NCBI GenBank assembly: GCA_003248315.1
Contig: QKWM01000004.1
Span: 2,348,501-2,412,500, forward strand
DNA length: 64,000 nucleotides
Direction of reading: 5' to 3'
Source: Streptomyces sp. SW4
GTDB lineage: Bacteria > Actinomycetota > Actinomycetes > Streptomycetales > Streptomycetaceae
The position numbers were made by a program, and so were the translations under genes. Under the pieces are notes generated by a model that searched no databases, was not told where the DNA came from, and worked only from the letters and a program-made list of their open reading frames with translations. The first letter of the stretch is position 1; each line of letters starts with the position of its first letter. Shown here piece after piece: positions 8,300 through 20,459 of the stretch.

Positions 8300-8650
8300 G
8301 AATATCGGTCCCTTCGTGCGGCATCTCCGCGATGACGTGCCAGGACGCCGCGAAGATACCGACTGTTCGCCTGTTATTGGGCAAAGTATCGGCTATTGGC
8401 ATTTCATTTGTACAGTGCCCGGCATTGCAATGGGAAGCCCGACTAAATCTCTCCGCGTGTCCGCTGCGCAATACCTGGCCCGGGCAGATCCGGGATCTTT
8501 CCCGAACCTTTTCGCAGAGGCCGCCTCCGCCGCCCCCTCCGATGCCGAACCGTGACAGCGGTCACGTAGTTTCCTCCAACGCTACACGCGTAGAATTTTT
8601 GTGCGGGTAGTCTGAAGGAACCTGCTCAGCACCACACACCGGGAGTGCCA
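8300..8650. promoter_or_regulatory. AT-rich divergent promoter region between lsrL and purS
   Basis: No gene is supported. The stretch 8350-8450 has runs such as TTATTGGGCAAAGTATCGG and CATTTCATTTGTACAG, close to half A+T in a genome otherwise near 70% GC. Near purS, CTACACGCGTAG and AGAATTTTTGTG precede TAGTCT, a possible -10. It must hold the promoters of both lsrL and the purS-Q-L operon. Confidence 0.6.
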
Positions 8651-8923
8651 GTGGCACGCGTCGTAGTCGACGTCATGCTCAAGCCGGAGATCCTCGACCC
8701 CCAGGGCCAGGCGGTGCAGCGCGCACTGCCGCGGCTCGGTTTCGAGGGGATCTCGGACGTCCGCCAGGGAAAGCGTTTCGAACTGGAAGTTGACGGGCCG
8801 GTCGACGAGGCCGCCCTCGCCCGCATCCACGATCTTGCGGAATCCTTCCTCGCCAACACCGTGATCGAGGACTTCACCGTCCGGGTCGAGGAAGCGGCGG
8901 ACGTCACGGAGGCCGTGAAGTGA
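8651..8923 (+). CDS. purS: FGAM synthase subunit PurS
   Basis: 90 aa. Small non-catalytic subunit that bridges PurL and PurQ in the three-part phosphoribosylformylglycinamidine synthase of actinobacteria and Firmicutes. The sequence has VVVDVMLKPEILDPQGQAV, GFEGISDVRQGK and FLANTVIEDFTV. I chose GTG at 8651 over GTG at 8645 because the GGGAG site at 8640-8644 would touch the earlier one. The stop overlaps the purQ start by 4 bases. Confidence 0.95.
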   Translation: MARVVVDVMLKPEILDPQGQAVQRALPRLGFEGISDVRQGKRFELEVDGPVDEAALARIHDLAESFLANTVIEDFTVRVEEAADVTEAVK

Positions 8924-9596
8924 CCGCTCGTATCGGCGTCGTCACTTTCCCCGGCAGCCTCGACGACCGGGACACGCAGCGCGCGATCCGCGTCGCCGGC
9001 GCCGAACCCGTGGCGCTCTGGCACAAGGACAAGGACCTCAAGCAGGTCGACGCCGTGGTGCTGTGCGGTGGTTTCTCCTACGGCGACTATCTGCGCGCCG
9101 GGGCCATCGCCCGCTTCTCGCCGGTGATGGACACGGTCATCGACCAGGCGAAGGCCGGCCTGCCGGTCCTCGGCATCTGCAACGGCTTCCAGATCCTCAC
9201 CGAGGCCCATCTGCTGCCCGGCGGGATGCTCGGCAACGACCACCTGCACTTCATCTGCCGCGACCAGAAGCTGCGGGTGGAGAACGCGGACACCGCCTGG
9301 ACGGCCGACTACACGGCGGGCCAGGAGATCCACATCCCGCTGAAGAACATGGACGGCCGCTACGTGGCCGACCGGTACACGCTGGACAAGCTGGAGGCCG
9401 AGGGCCGCGTCGCCTTCCGGTACCTCGACTTCAACCCCAACGGCTCGCTCAACGACATCGCCGGCATCACCAACGAGGCGGGCAACGTCGTCGGCCTGAT
9501 GCCGCACCCCGAGCACGCCGTGGAGCCGCTGATCGGTACGGGCCGTACCGACGGCCTCCCGTTCTTCACCTCGATCCTCAAGAAGCTGGTCAACGC

Positions 9597-9600
<4 letters not shown>
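8920..9600 (+). CDS. purQ: FGAM synthase glutaminase subunit PurQ
   Basis: 226 aa, class I glutamine amidotransferase that supplies ammonia to PurL. The nucleophile is C87 in LPVLGICNGFQ, and the His/Glu of the triad are in GLMPHPEHAVE. The oxyanion region is CGGFSYGDYLRAGA. GTG start overlaps purS (GTGA) and the stop overlaps purL (ATGA), so the three subunits are translationally coupled. Intact. Confidence 0.96.
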
Positions 9601-11853
<2,253 letters not shown>

Positions 11854-11873
11854 CCGGCCCGGGGTAGAACGAC

Positions 11874-11904
11874 GGAGGTCCCGCACGACGAGTGCGGGAC
11901 CTCC
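11874..11904 (+). terminator. Terminator of the purS-Q-L operon
   Basis: A perfect 13-bp stem (GGAGGTCCCGCAC / GTGCGGGACCTCC) with loop GACGA starts 21 bases after the purL stop. Confidence 0.8.
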
Positions 11905-11926
11905 GGTGCGTGAGAACGGGGGAGCG

Positions 11927-13170
11927 GTGAGGATACCGACCGGTGTACGCAAGGCCCTGAACGTCGCGCTGTGCCTGACCGCCGTGCTGGCGGGCGGCTA
12001 CGGCGGGCACGAGATCTGGCAGGTGCTGGACGCCCGGCACCGGATCGACGAGGCCTGCGACGGACTGGTCCCGGCCGGCCGGGTGCTGGCCCTCTCCCCG
12101 GCGGGCGGCACCCTCACCCATCGCACCTCCGAGGAAGGCACGATCGACTTCGCCGACGGCCCCACGCAGGACTGCGAGATCTTCAGCACCGAGGCCGGCG
12201 AGAAGCACGGCACCGGCAGCGGGCAGCGCTGGTTCTTCACCGGCACGGCCGGCGTCCTGCCCTCCGGCCGGCCCGTGGTCGCCGACGACCCGCTGGAGGA
12301 GCTGGTCGACCCCTTCGGCGGCCGGACCTTCCCCGCCCAGCCGCTCGGCGGCGGCGTACCGGGCCTCGTCACCGACTCCGGGGTGACCGTCGAGCTGCCC
12401 TGCCCCGAGGGCGAGCTGAACGGCCGGGACGTCGAGGCGCTGTGGGCGCGGGCCGAGCTGATGGACCCCGGGCGCCCGTTCACCGTCGACGGCCAGCTCG
12501 GCGACCACGACCGCTCCGTCCTCGCCGAGACCGCCGTGATCACCGCCAACAACCTCGCCGCACGGCTGGGCTGCGCCGGCCGGCTGCCCGACCCGCCCGA
12601 GGACGTCCCCCGCTGCCCGAGGGCCCCGTCCCCGCCTCCCGCGCCGAGGGCACCTGCGCCTGGTACCGCGAGGCCGGCTTCGCCCGCGACGGCCGGTACC
12701 CGGACCAGGTCCTGCACAGCCGCACCGACGACCGGCTCTGGGACGAGCGGTGTGCCCTGGTGCTCAGCCCCGGCCGGGTGTCCGGCCTCCACGCCGCCGA
12801 GGAGGACGGACACCCCGGCCTCATCAGGCCGAAGCGGCCGGGGATGTGGTTCGTCTCCCTCCACACGTACGCCGGCGAGGACGCGAAGAACGTCCTGCTG
12901 ACCAGCACCGGCTTCCGGGACGAGGCGCCGGAACCCGCCACCCCCGGGAAGGCCGGCCGCAGCGAGGAGGACCCGGTCTGGTGGGCCTCCTCGGTCTGCG
13001 CCGGGCGGCCGCAGATCCACACCATGACCGTCGGCCTCGGCTACGACAAGGTGCTCGCGGCCGACGCCGAGAAGATCTTCCGCGCCTACGTCACCGACGT
13101 CACCGAGCGCCGTCACTGCACCGACGTGATCCTGCCGGACTCCTCCGACTTCCCGTTCCGTCCCGCATAG
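11927..13170 (+). CDS. Membrane-anchored hypothetical protein
   Basis: About 414 aa with one missing C in a run near 12608. Residues ~8-28 (ALNVALCLTAVLAGGYGGHE) form a single N-terminal signal anchor; the rest should lie outside the membrane. It has two similar-looking halves, each with an AC/TC-x-W-like start and Cys residues (DEACDGLVPAG, TQDCEIFS, EGTCAWYREAGF, SVCAGRPQIH, RRHCTDV). I do not recognise a named domain; it resembles secreted or anchored proteins common in Streptomyces. GTG at 11927 is chosen for the GGGGGAG site just upstream. It starts inside the region after the purL terminator, so it has its own promoter. Confidence 0.75.
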
Positions 13171-13179
13171 GCTCCCTCC

Positions 13180-13977
13180 ATGCCACCGGCCAGGAAACGC
13201 CCCCGCAGCTACGATCCCGCCCGCACCCGTGACGCCGTGTTCGCCCAGTTCGGCCACGTACGGGCCGCCGTCGCCACGCTCACCCCCGAGCAGCTCGCGC
13301 TGCCGACCCGGCTCGGGGACTGGACCGTGCGCGAGCTGGTCGCGCACGTCGGGACGGCGCTGACGGCCGTGCTCCGCGCCCTGGACCGGCCCGCCCCGGC
13401 CCGGCAGGACACCCAGCCCGCCGACTGGGCCTTCGCCACCGGGGCGAACAGCGCCGCGATCGCCGGTCTCGCCCACACCCTCGCCGCCGACCACCCCGAC
13501 CTGGACGCCTATCTCACCGGCATCGAGGAGGACCTGCGCGCCCGGCTGCCCGAGCAGCCCGGCGACCGGCTCCTGGAGACCAACGCGGGCGCGATGACGC
13601 TGACCGGCTACCTCGTCACCCGCACCGTCGAACTCGTCGTCCACACCGACGACCTCAACGCGGCCGTGCCCGGCCTCGACGTGCCCTGCGACCGGCAGGC
13701 CCTGGCCGCCGCCACCCGGCTGCTCGCCGACGCGCTCGCCGTGAAGGCGCCCGGCGGCTCCACGGAGGTGCGGATCCCGCCGTACGCCGTCGTGCAGTGC
13801 GTCGAAGGGCCCCGGCACACCCGCGGCACCCCGCCCAACGTCGTCGAGACCGCGCCGCTGACCTGGATCCGGCTCGCGACCGGGCGGCTGGACTGGAAGG
13901 ACGCGCTCGCCGGCGCCGCGGTCAGCGCGAGCGGGGAGCGGGCCGACCTCGGCGGACTGCTGCCGCTCCTCGGCTGA
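13180..13977 (+). CDS. Maleylpyruvate isomerase-family mycothiol-dependent protein
   Basis: 265 aa, intact. The N-terminal DinB-like four-helix part (residues ~15-180) has LPTRLGDWTVRELVAHVG, where the His is the usual metal ligand, and VTRTVELVVHTDDLNAAV, which brings two more. The C-terminal ~80 residues (APLTWIRLATGRLDWKDAL) resemble the SCP2-like module often fused to it. Members use mycothiol in isomerase or transferase reactions; the substrate here is unknown. It lies 9 bases after the preceding gene, so the two are likely co-transcribed. Confidence 0.8.
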   Translation: MPPARKRPRSYDPARTRDAVFAQFGHVRAAVATLTPEQLALPTRLGDWTVRELVAHVGTALTAVLRALDRPAPARQDTQPADWAFATGANSAAIAGLAHTLAADHPDLDAYLTGIEEDLRARLPEQPGDRLLETNAGAMTLTGYLVTRTVELVVHTDDLNAAVPGLDVPCDRQALAAATRLLADALAVKAPGGSTEVRIPPYAVVQCVEGPRHTRGTPPNVVETAPLTWIRLATGRLDWKDALAGAAVSASGERADLGGLLPLLG

Positions 13978-14055
13978 CCGGAGCCCGGGCCCGGCCGTCC
14001 GGAACCCGTTCCCGACCGAGGGGAACCGATCCTTCCCGGGCCCCGTCGAAGGGGC

Positions 14056-14915
14056 ATGTACAGGCAGAAGCAGCGCATCACCCTGACGGCGGCCGCCGTC
14101 GTCCTCGTCCCCTTCGCGGCGGCCTGCGGAACCGAGAAGGCCGACGGCGGCAGCAGCGCGGTCGGCGACGGCGGCAGGCCGGTGACCGGCGTCCACTGGA
14201 GCGTGGACAGCGTCACCGTCGACGGCCGGACCCACCGGGCCCCGAGGGCGCCCACGTCCGGATCGACGAGGGCGGCCGGGCGGAGGGCAGCTTCGGCTGC
14301 AACAGCTTCAGCGCCAAGGCCGAGGTCACGGGCGACCGGGTCCGCATCAGCGACGCCACCTCGACCGAGAAGGGCTGCACGGACATGCCCATGAAGTTCG
14401 AGGAGACGCTCTCGCGCACGCTCACCGCCGGTCCGCTCACCACCGGGGCGGACGGCGACCGGCTCACGCTCACCACCGCCGACGGCGACACCGTCCGCCT
14501 CAGCGAACAGCCGGACGCCGCCCTGTACGGGACGAAGTGGACCGTGACGACCCCCGCCGGCCGGGACGGGCAGGCCACGGCGGACACCCAGGACGGCAAG
14601 GACGCGGCGGCCGACAGGGACGCGGCGGACGGCAAGGCCGGCGAGGCGCCCCACCTGACCTTCGACGAGAAGAAGGGCACCGTCTCCGGCAGCCTCGGCT
14701 GCAACCGGGTCAACGCCGACGCCACCGTGCGCGACGGCCATATCACCCTGGGCCCGGCCGCCACGACCCGAATGGTGTGCGAAGGCTCACTCATGGACAC
14801 CGAGAAGCGGCTGCTGAAGCTGTTCGACAGCAAGGTCGAGTATCGAATCGATCAGCAGACCCTCACGCTGACCAGCGCAAACGGAACCAGCGTCCGGGCC
14901 GTCGCCGACCGGTGA
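14056..14915 (+). CDS. Lipoprotein with two META (HslJ-like) domains
   Basis: About 286 aa with one missing C near 14240 (HRAP|EGAHV). The signal peptide ends in FAAACG, a lipobox with lipidated Cys ~25. Two META domains follow, each with the Gly-Cys-Asn hallmark: GSFGCNSFSAKAEV and GSLGCNRVNADATV, plus TEKGCTDMP and TRMVCEGSLMDTEKRLL. META proteins (HslJ in E. coli) are linked to envelope stress and antibiotic tolerance; their precise role is unknown. An Asp/Ala-rich linker joins the domains. Start ATG 14056 follows AAGGGGC. Confidence 0.82.
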
Positions 14916-14977
14916 TCCACTGAGCGGGCCGTATCCCCAATTCGGACCAGTGGTCGACCTCGCCTACACTCGGAGAC

Positions 14978-16503
14978 GTGCCACGTGGTGACGGACGACT
15001 CAACCACGACCTGCTCCCCGGTGAGAAGGGCCCCAGGACGCCTGCGGCGTCTTCGGTGTCTGGGCTCCGGGCGAAGAGGTCGCCAAGCTCACGTACTTCG
15101 GGCTCTACGCCCTCCAGCATCGGGGTCAGGAATCCGCGGGAATCGCGGTCAGCAACGGCTCCCAGATCCTCGTCTTCAAGGACATGGGCCTGGTCTCCCA
15201 GGTCTTCGACGAGACCTCGCTCGGTTCGCTCCAGGGTCACATCGCGGTCGGCCACGCCCGCTACTCGACCACCGGTGCCTCCGTGTGGGAGAACGCCCAG
15301 CCGACGTTCCGCGCCACCGCGCACGGTTCCATCGCGCTCGGGCACAACGGCAACCTGGTCAACACCGCCCAGCTCGCCGAGATGGTCGCCGACCTGCCCA
15401 AGCAGGAGGGCCGCTCCCCGCGCGTCGCGGCGACCAACGACACCGACCTGCTCACCGCGCTGCTCGCGGCCCAGGTCGACGAGGACGGCAAGCCGCTGAC
15501 CATCGAGGAGGCCGCCCACACGGTCCTCCCGCAGGTCAAGGGCGCCTTCTCGCTCGTCTTCATGGACGAGCACACCCTCTACGCCGCCCGCGACCCGCAG
15601 GGCATCCGCCCGCTGGTCCTGGGCCGGCTGGAGCGCGGCTGGGTGGTCGCCTCCGAGACCGCCGCCCTCGACATCACCGGCGCGAGCTTCGTCCGGGAGA
15701 TCGAGCCGGGCGAGTTCGTCGCCATCGACGAGAACGGCTTGCGGACGTCGCGATTCGCAGAAGCGAAGCCCAAGGGCTGTGTCTTCGAGTACGTCTACCT
15801 GGCCCGCCCGGACACCGACATCGCCGGCCGGAACGTGTACCTCTCCCGCGTGGAGATGGGCCGCCGCCTCGCCAAGGAGTCCCCGGTCGAGGCCGACCTG
15901 GTCATAGCGACCCCGGAGTCCGGCACGCCGGCCGCGATCGGCTACGCCGAGGCCTCCGGCATCCCCTTCGGCGCCGGCCTGGTGAAGAACGCCTACGTGG
16001 GCCGCACCTTCATCCAGCCCTCGCAGACCATCCGCCAGCTCGGCATCCGCCTGAAGCTGAACCCCCTGAAGGAAGTCATCAAGGGCAAGCGGCTGGTCGT
16101 CGTGGACGACTCCATCGTCCGCGGCAACACCCAGCGGGCCCTGGTCCGCATGCTGCGCGAGGCGGGCGCCGCCGAGGTCCACATCCGGATCTCCTCCCCG
16201 CCCGTGAAGTGGCCGTGCTTCTTCGGCATCGACTTCGCCACCCGCGCCGAGCTGATCGCCAACGGCATGAGCATCGAGGAGATCGGCACCAGCCTGGGCG
16301 CCGACTCCCTCGCCTACATCTCCATCGACGGCATGATCGAGGCGACCACCATCGCCAAGCCGAACCTGTGCCGCGCCTGCTTCGACGGCGAGTACCCGAT
16401 GGAGCTGCCCGACCCCGAGCTGCTCGGCAAGCAGCTGCTGGAGACCGAGCTGGCCGCCGGGCCCGCCGCCACGGCCGCCGCCGACGCCATCCGTCGCCCG
16501 TAG
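14978..16503 (+). CDS. purF: Amidophosphoribosyltransferase (first committed purine step)
   Basis: About 508 aa; transfers glutamine nitrogen to PRPP to give phosphoribosylamine. The N-terminal Ntn glutaminase has nucleophile Cys after a short propeptide (residue 23 in QDACGVFGVW after repair). The PRPP-binding loop is LVVVDDSIVRGNT. Cysteines of the likely 4Fe-4S cluster are in KGCVFEYVY, KWPCFFGID and LCRACFDGEYP. One C is missing near 15012 (GEKGP|QDACG), which hides the catalytic Cys in the raw frame. Start GTG 14978 after CGGAGA. purM follows in the same direction 46 bases later. Confidence 0.96.
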
Positions 16504-16549
16504 CCGACGTCCGCACCACCTGCCGTACGACACGAAGGTTCTCATCGTC

Positions 16550-17614
16550 ATGCCTGACACAACTGGCGCCAGCTACGCAGCCGCGGGCGTGGACATCGAG
16601 GCGGGCGACCGCGCCGTCGAGCTGATGAAGGAGTGGGTGAAGAAGACGCAGCGCCCCGAGGTCCTCGGCGGCCTCGGCGGCTTCGCCGGCTTCTTCGACG
16701 CCTCCGCCCTCAAGCGCTACGAGCGTCCGCTGCTCGCCTCCGCCACGGACGGCGTCGGCACCAAGGTCGACGTCGCCCGCCGCATGGGCGTCTACGACAC
16801 CATCGGCCACGACCTGGTCGCCATGGTCATGGACGACATCGTGGTCAGCGGCGCCGAGCCGCTGTTCATGACCGACTACATCTGCGTCGGCAAGGTCCAC
16901 CCCGAGCGGGTCGCCGCCATCGTCAAGGGCATCGCCGAGGGCTGTGTGCTGGCCGGCTGCGCCCTGGTCGGCGGCGAGACGGCCGAACACCCGGGCCTGC
17001 TGGGCGAGGACGACTTCGACGTCGCCGGCGCCGGTACGGGCGTCGTGGAGGCCGACCGGCTGCTCGGCGCGGACCGCATCCGCGAGGGCGACGCGGTCGT
17101 CGCCATGGCCTCGTCCGGGCTTCACTCGAACGGGTACTCGCTCGTCCGCCACGTGCTGCTGGACCGGGCCGGCCTGGCCCTCGACGCCCATGTGGACGAG
17201 CTCGGCCGCACCCTCGGCGAGGAACTGCTGGAGCCGACGAAGATCTACTCGCTGGACTGCCTGGCCCTCACCCGCACCACGGACGTGCACGCCTTCAGCC
17301 ACGTCACCGGCGGCGGACTGGCGGCCAACCTGGCCCGGGTGATCCCGGACGACCTGCACGCCGTGGTCGACCGCTCCACCTGGACCCCCGGCCCGGTCTT
17401 CGACCTCGTCGGCCGCACCGGCCGGGTCGAGCGCCTGGAGCTGGAGAAGACCCTCAACATGGGCGTCGGCATGATCGCGATCGTGCCGCAGGAGTCGACG
17501 GACGTGGCCCTGGCGACGCTCGCCGACCGCGGTGTGGACGCCTGGGTGGCCGGTGAGATCACCGCCCGCGGCGACCACGGCACGGGCGCGGCCCTCGTCG
17601 GCGACTACGCCTGA
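16550..17614 (+). CDS. purM: Phosphoribosylformylglycinamidine cyclo-ligase (AIR synthetase)
   Basis: 354 aa, intact. ATP-dependent ring closure of FGAM to AIR. Seen: YAAAGVDIEAGDRAV, LLASATDGVGTKVDVA, DLVAMVMDDIVVSGAEPLF, LVGGETAEHPG, SSGLHSNGYSLVR and AFSHVTGGGLAANLAR, all typical. It forms a pair with purF and ends at a bidirectional hairpin shared with the converging DUF3073 gene. Confidence 0.97.
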   Translation: MPDTTGASYAAAGVDIEAGDRAVELMKEWVKKTQRPEVLGGLGGFAGFFDASALKRYERPLLASATDGVGTKVDVARRMGVYDTIGHDLVAMVMDDIVVSGAEPLFMTDYICVGKVHPERVAAIVKGIAEGCVLAGCALVGGETAEHPGLLGEDDFDVAGAGTGVVEADRLLGADRIREGDAVVAMASSGLHSNGYSLVRHVLLDRAGLALDAHVDELGRTLGEELLEPTKIYSLDCLALTRTTDVHAFSHVTGGGLAANLARVIPDDLHAVVDRSTWTPGPVFDLVGRTGRVERLELEKTLNMGVGMIAIVPQESTDVALATLADRGVDAWVAGEITARGDHGTGAALVGDYA

Positions 17615-17678
17615 CGGCGACCCCCGGGCACGCCCGGCGGACGTGCGGGGAGCGACCGAAGTGCGGGTAGCACAGAAG

Positions 17679-17706
17679 CCGGTCGGTGACGTCAGTCACC
17701 GACCGG
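17679..17706. terminator. Bidirectional terminator between purM and DUF3073 gene
   Basis: A 12-bp perfect stem (CCGGTCGGTGAC, loop GTCA, GTCACCGACCGG) is placed between two convergent stops. Confidence 0.8.
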
Positions 17707-17725
17707 GCAGGTGTCCAGTACTAGG

Positions 17726-17980
17726 TCAAGCGCCGCGACGATGGTGCGAGGACTGGCTGTCCTCGTCCTCCTCGTCGTCGTCCTCGTAGAGGTCGGCGTA
17801 CCGGGAGTACAGGTCGTCGTCGTCATGCTCATCGGCCTCGAAGCGGTCGCCGTTCGGCGACTGGTTCGATGTCGATGCGCCCAGCTCCTCGGCCAGGCGT
17901 GAGAGGTCCGTCCCACCGCTGTTGTACTTCAGCTGGCGGGCGACCTTCGTCTGCTTGGCCTTGGCCCGGCCGCGCCCCAT
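17726..17980 (-). CDS. DUF3073 family protein
   Basis: 84 aa, intact. Basic N-terminus MGRGRAKAKQTKVARQLKY followed by SGGTDLSRLAEELG and an acidic tail rich in D/E (EADEHDDDDLYS, YEDDDEEDEDS). This charge layout is characteristic of the actinobacterial DUF3073 family, whose function is unknown. The neighbourhood purM-DUF3073-vdh is conserved as I recall. ATG at 17980. Confidence 0.9.
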   Translation of the reverse strand: MGRGRAKAKQTKVARQLKYNSGGTDLSRLAEELGASTSNQSPNGDRFEADEHDDDDLYSRYADLYEDDDEEDEDSQSSHHRRGA

Positions 17981-18287
17981 GGCTCGACCCCTCAACGACG
18001 GGGCTCGACGGCCCCAGAGTCTTGACACGCGTTCATGGTCCCGAACGGGCTCTCCGTGGAGAGACCGGTCCGTAGGGCTTCCACGGTACCTGAGCCCGCG
18101 CCCATACGGTACGTCGCCCGCATGACGTGCCCGCGCCCAGGACCCTCGAGGCGCCCCGTCCTCGCTGGTCAACCGCGATTTTAACCACTTGTGGACGGTC
18201 GACCCGCCGGAAGAAGTGAGAGTTGTCTCCAACCTCCGCCGGCGGGTACCGCCGCACCCCGTGGTCCCGGGGTGCCCGCTTCCCCGA
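17981..18287. promoter_or_regulatory. Region upstream of DUF3073 gene; vdh terminator
   Basis: No gene is seen. A hairpin GCACCCC/GGGGTGC at 18254-18275 lies 13 bases after the vdh stop and probably ends vdh. An AT-rich spot (GATTTTAACCAC, ~18176) and TTGACACG at ~18023 are possible promoter parts for the DUF3073 gene. Confidence 0.45.
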
Positions 18288-19381
18288 TCAGGCCCGGCTG
18301 CGCGCTTCCGCCATCCGCTGCTCGGCGATCCGGTCGGCCGCGGCGGCCGGCGGGATGCCGTCTTCCTTCGCACGTGCGAATATGGCCAGCGTGGTGTCGT
18401 AGATCTTCGCGGCCTTCGCCTTGCACCGGTCGAAGTCGAAGCCGTGCAGCTCGTCCGCGACCTGGATGACCCCGCCGGCGTTCACCACGTAGTCCGGCGC
18501 GTAGAGGATCCCGCGGTCGGCGAGGTCCTTCTCCACACCCGGGTGGGCGAGCTGGTTGTTGGCCGCCCCGCAGACCACCTTGGCGGTCAGCACCGGCACG
18601 GTGTCGTCGTTCAGCGCCCCGCCGAGCGCGCACGGGGCGTAGACGTCCAGGCCCTCGGTGCGGATCAGGGTCTCGGTGTCGGCCACCGCCAGCACCTCCG
18701 GGTGCCGCTCGGTGATCCGCCGGACGGCGTCCTCGCGCACGTCCGTGACCAGCACCCGGGCGCCCTCCTTCAGCAGGTGCTCCACCAGGTGGTGGCCGAC
18801 CTTGCCGACGCCCGCGACGCCGACCGTGCGGTCGCGCAGCGAGGGGTCGCCCCACAGGTGCTGGGCGGAGGCGCGCATGCCCTGGTAGACGCCGAAGGCG
18901 GTGAGGACGGAGGAGTCGCCGGCGCCGCCGTTCTCGGGCGAGCGGCCGGTGGTCCAGCGGCACTCGCGGGCCACGACGTCCATGTCGGCGACGTAGGTGC
19001 CGACGTCGCAGGCGGTGACGTAGCGCCCGCCGAGGGAGGCGACGAAGCGCCCGTAGGCGAGCAGCAGCTCCTCGGACTTGATCCGCTCCGGGTCGCCGAT
19101 GATCACGGCCTTGCCACCGCCGTGCTCGAGGCCGGCCATGGCGTTCTTGTACGACATCCCCGCGCGAGGTTCAGCGCGTCGGCGACGGCCTCCGCCTCGG
19201 TGGCGTAGGGGTAGAAGCGCGTACCGCCGAGGGCGGGGCCCAGGGCGGTGGAGTGGATGGCGATGACGGCCTTCAGGCCGCTGGCCCGGTCCTGGCAGAG
19301 CACGACTTGCTCATGACCGCCCTGGTCCGAGTGGAACAGGGTGTGCAGTACATCAGCAGGCGCGCCGGTTACGTCGGTCAC
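18288..19381 (-). CDS. vdh: Valine (branched-chain amino acid) dehydrogenase
   Basis: About 364 aa after restoring one G near 19158 (NLARG|MSYKNA). NAD-dependent oxidative deamination of valine to 2-oxoisovalerate, a supplier of branched precursors for fatty acids and polyketides. Seen: HSTALGPALGGTRFY, MSYKNAMAGLEHGGGKAVI with the catalytic Lys region, Rossmann GVAGVGKVGHHLVEH, and YAPDYVVNAGGVIQVADE. GTG at 19381 has AGGAG 8 bases upstream. Leucine/phenylalanine dehydrogenase is the alternative, but length and context favour Vdh. Confidence 0.93.
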
Positions 19382-19613
19382 TGTGGTGACTCCTGAGTAA
19401 GTAGCGGCGGGTGGAGACCGGCTCCCGTAGGGGTGGCGGGGGCCGTGGCACGAGATTAGAGCCTGGGGGTGCCGGCCCGCCGCACAGTGCTCAGGATCAC
19501 CTTCGCACGGAGTACGCGCGTGCGACGATTTGCAGAGATTCCGTGCGTTTGTGAGCGGGTCCGTGAACGTGCCCCGCAGGTTTCCGGACCCGCGCGCGGG
19601 GGAGGGAGCAGGC

Positions 19614-20459
19614 GTGCCCAAGGTGTCCTCGGTGGTCGTGCCCTACGCGGCGTACCTGCGCGTGTACGAACCGCTGGCCGCCTTCCCGGAGCCCGAGCGG
19701 GCCCACTGGGAGCGCTACGCCCGCCGCACCGACCTGCCCGGCTACCAGGACGAGCTGCGCCGCTCCCTGGCCGACCTGCTGCCCACCCGCCGGTCGCCGT
19801 GCCGGTGCACGAGAGCGGCGACGCGTTCGTCACGGAGGTCGACGGCGTGGTCTGCGTCTGCCCCTGGCGCACCCGGCTGCGCGGCTGGCTCGCCCTCGCC
19901 GAGCTGGCGGAGGACTTCCCCGAGCCGGTGCTGGACGCCGTCCTGCCCCGGTCGTGCGCCGCCAGGCCGCCCAGGACTACGAGCGGTGGCTGGAGCGCAA
20001 CCCCGACGCCCGCCCGTGGATCCGCACGGCAACCTGGCAGGTGCCGATCAACTGGTTCGTGCTGGTCTCCGACGAGGAGCGGGAGTACGACGGGGCGGCG
20101 GGCCCGGGGGACCGGCGCCCGTGCTGCGCTACCGGACGCCGATGGTGCAGGCCCGGCGCCGGGTGGCCCGGGGCCTGCGCGCGCTGAAGGAGGCCATGGA
20201 CGAGGGCCCGCTGATCGACGGCCTGGTGGACGTCGGGCGCTGGCTGGAGGAGTTCCACCCCCGCTCCCTCGTCGAGCTGGACTACGGCGGGCTGGTGCAC
20301 GCCCTGCCCGCCGGCGAGCTGGAGGACGACCACTCCGCGGCGGACGTCGCCGAGGGCATCGAGGCGCTGCGGCACGGGGACGGGGAGGCGGCGGGGGCGG
20401 CCTACGGACGGCTCGTGGAGCGGTGGCGGGCGGTCCGGGACCGCCGGTCGGCGAACTGA
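19614..20459 (+). CDS. Conserved hypothetical protein, three frame breaks
   Basis: About 282 aa after three one-base repairs, near 19790 (C), 19947 (C) and 20113 (G). Starts VPKVSSVVVPYAAYLRVYEPL and ends YGRLVERWRAVRDRRSAN. It has no signal peptide or membrane span and is rich in Arg/Glu. Segments include ERAHWERYARRT, VTEVDGVVCVCPWRTRLRG, YERWLERNPDARPW, INWFVLVSDEER and LVELDYGGLVHAL. I do not recognise a domain of known function. Divergent from vdh (start to start 232 bases), upstream of bldC. GTG start follows GGGGAGGGAGC. Confidence 0.7.
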   Translation: MPKVSSVVVPYAAYLRVYEPLAAFPEPERAHWERYARRTDLPGYQDELRRSLADLLPTRRSPCRCTRAATRSSRRSTAWSASAPGAPGCAAGSPSPSWRRTSPSRCWTPSCPGRAPPGRPGLRAVAGAQPRRPPVDPHGNLAGADQLVRAGLRRGAGVRRGGGPGGPAPVLRYRTPMVQARRRVARGLRALKEAMDEGPLIDGLVDVGRWLEEFHPRSLVELDYGGLVHALPAGELEDDHSAADVAEGIEALRHGDGEAAGAAYGRLVERWRAVRDRRSAN

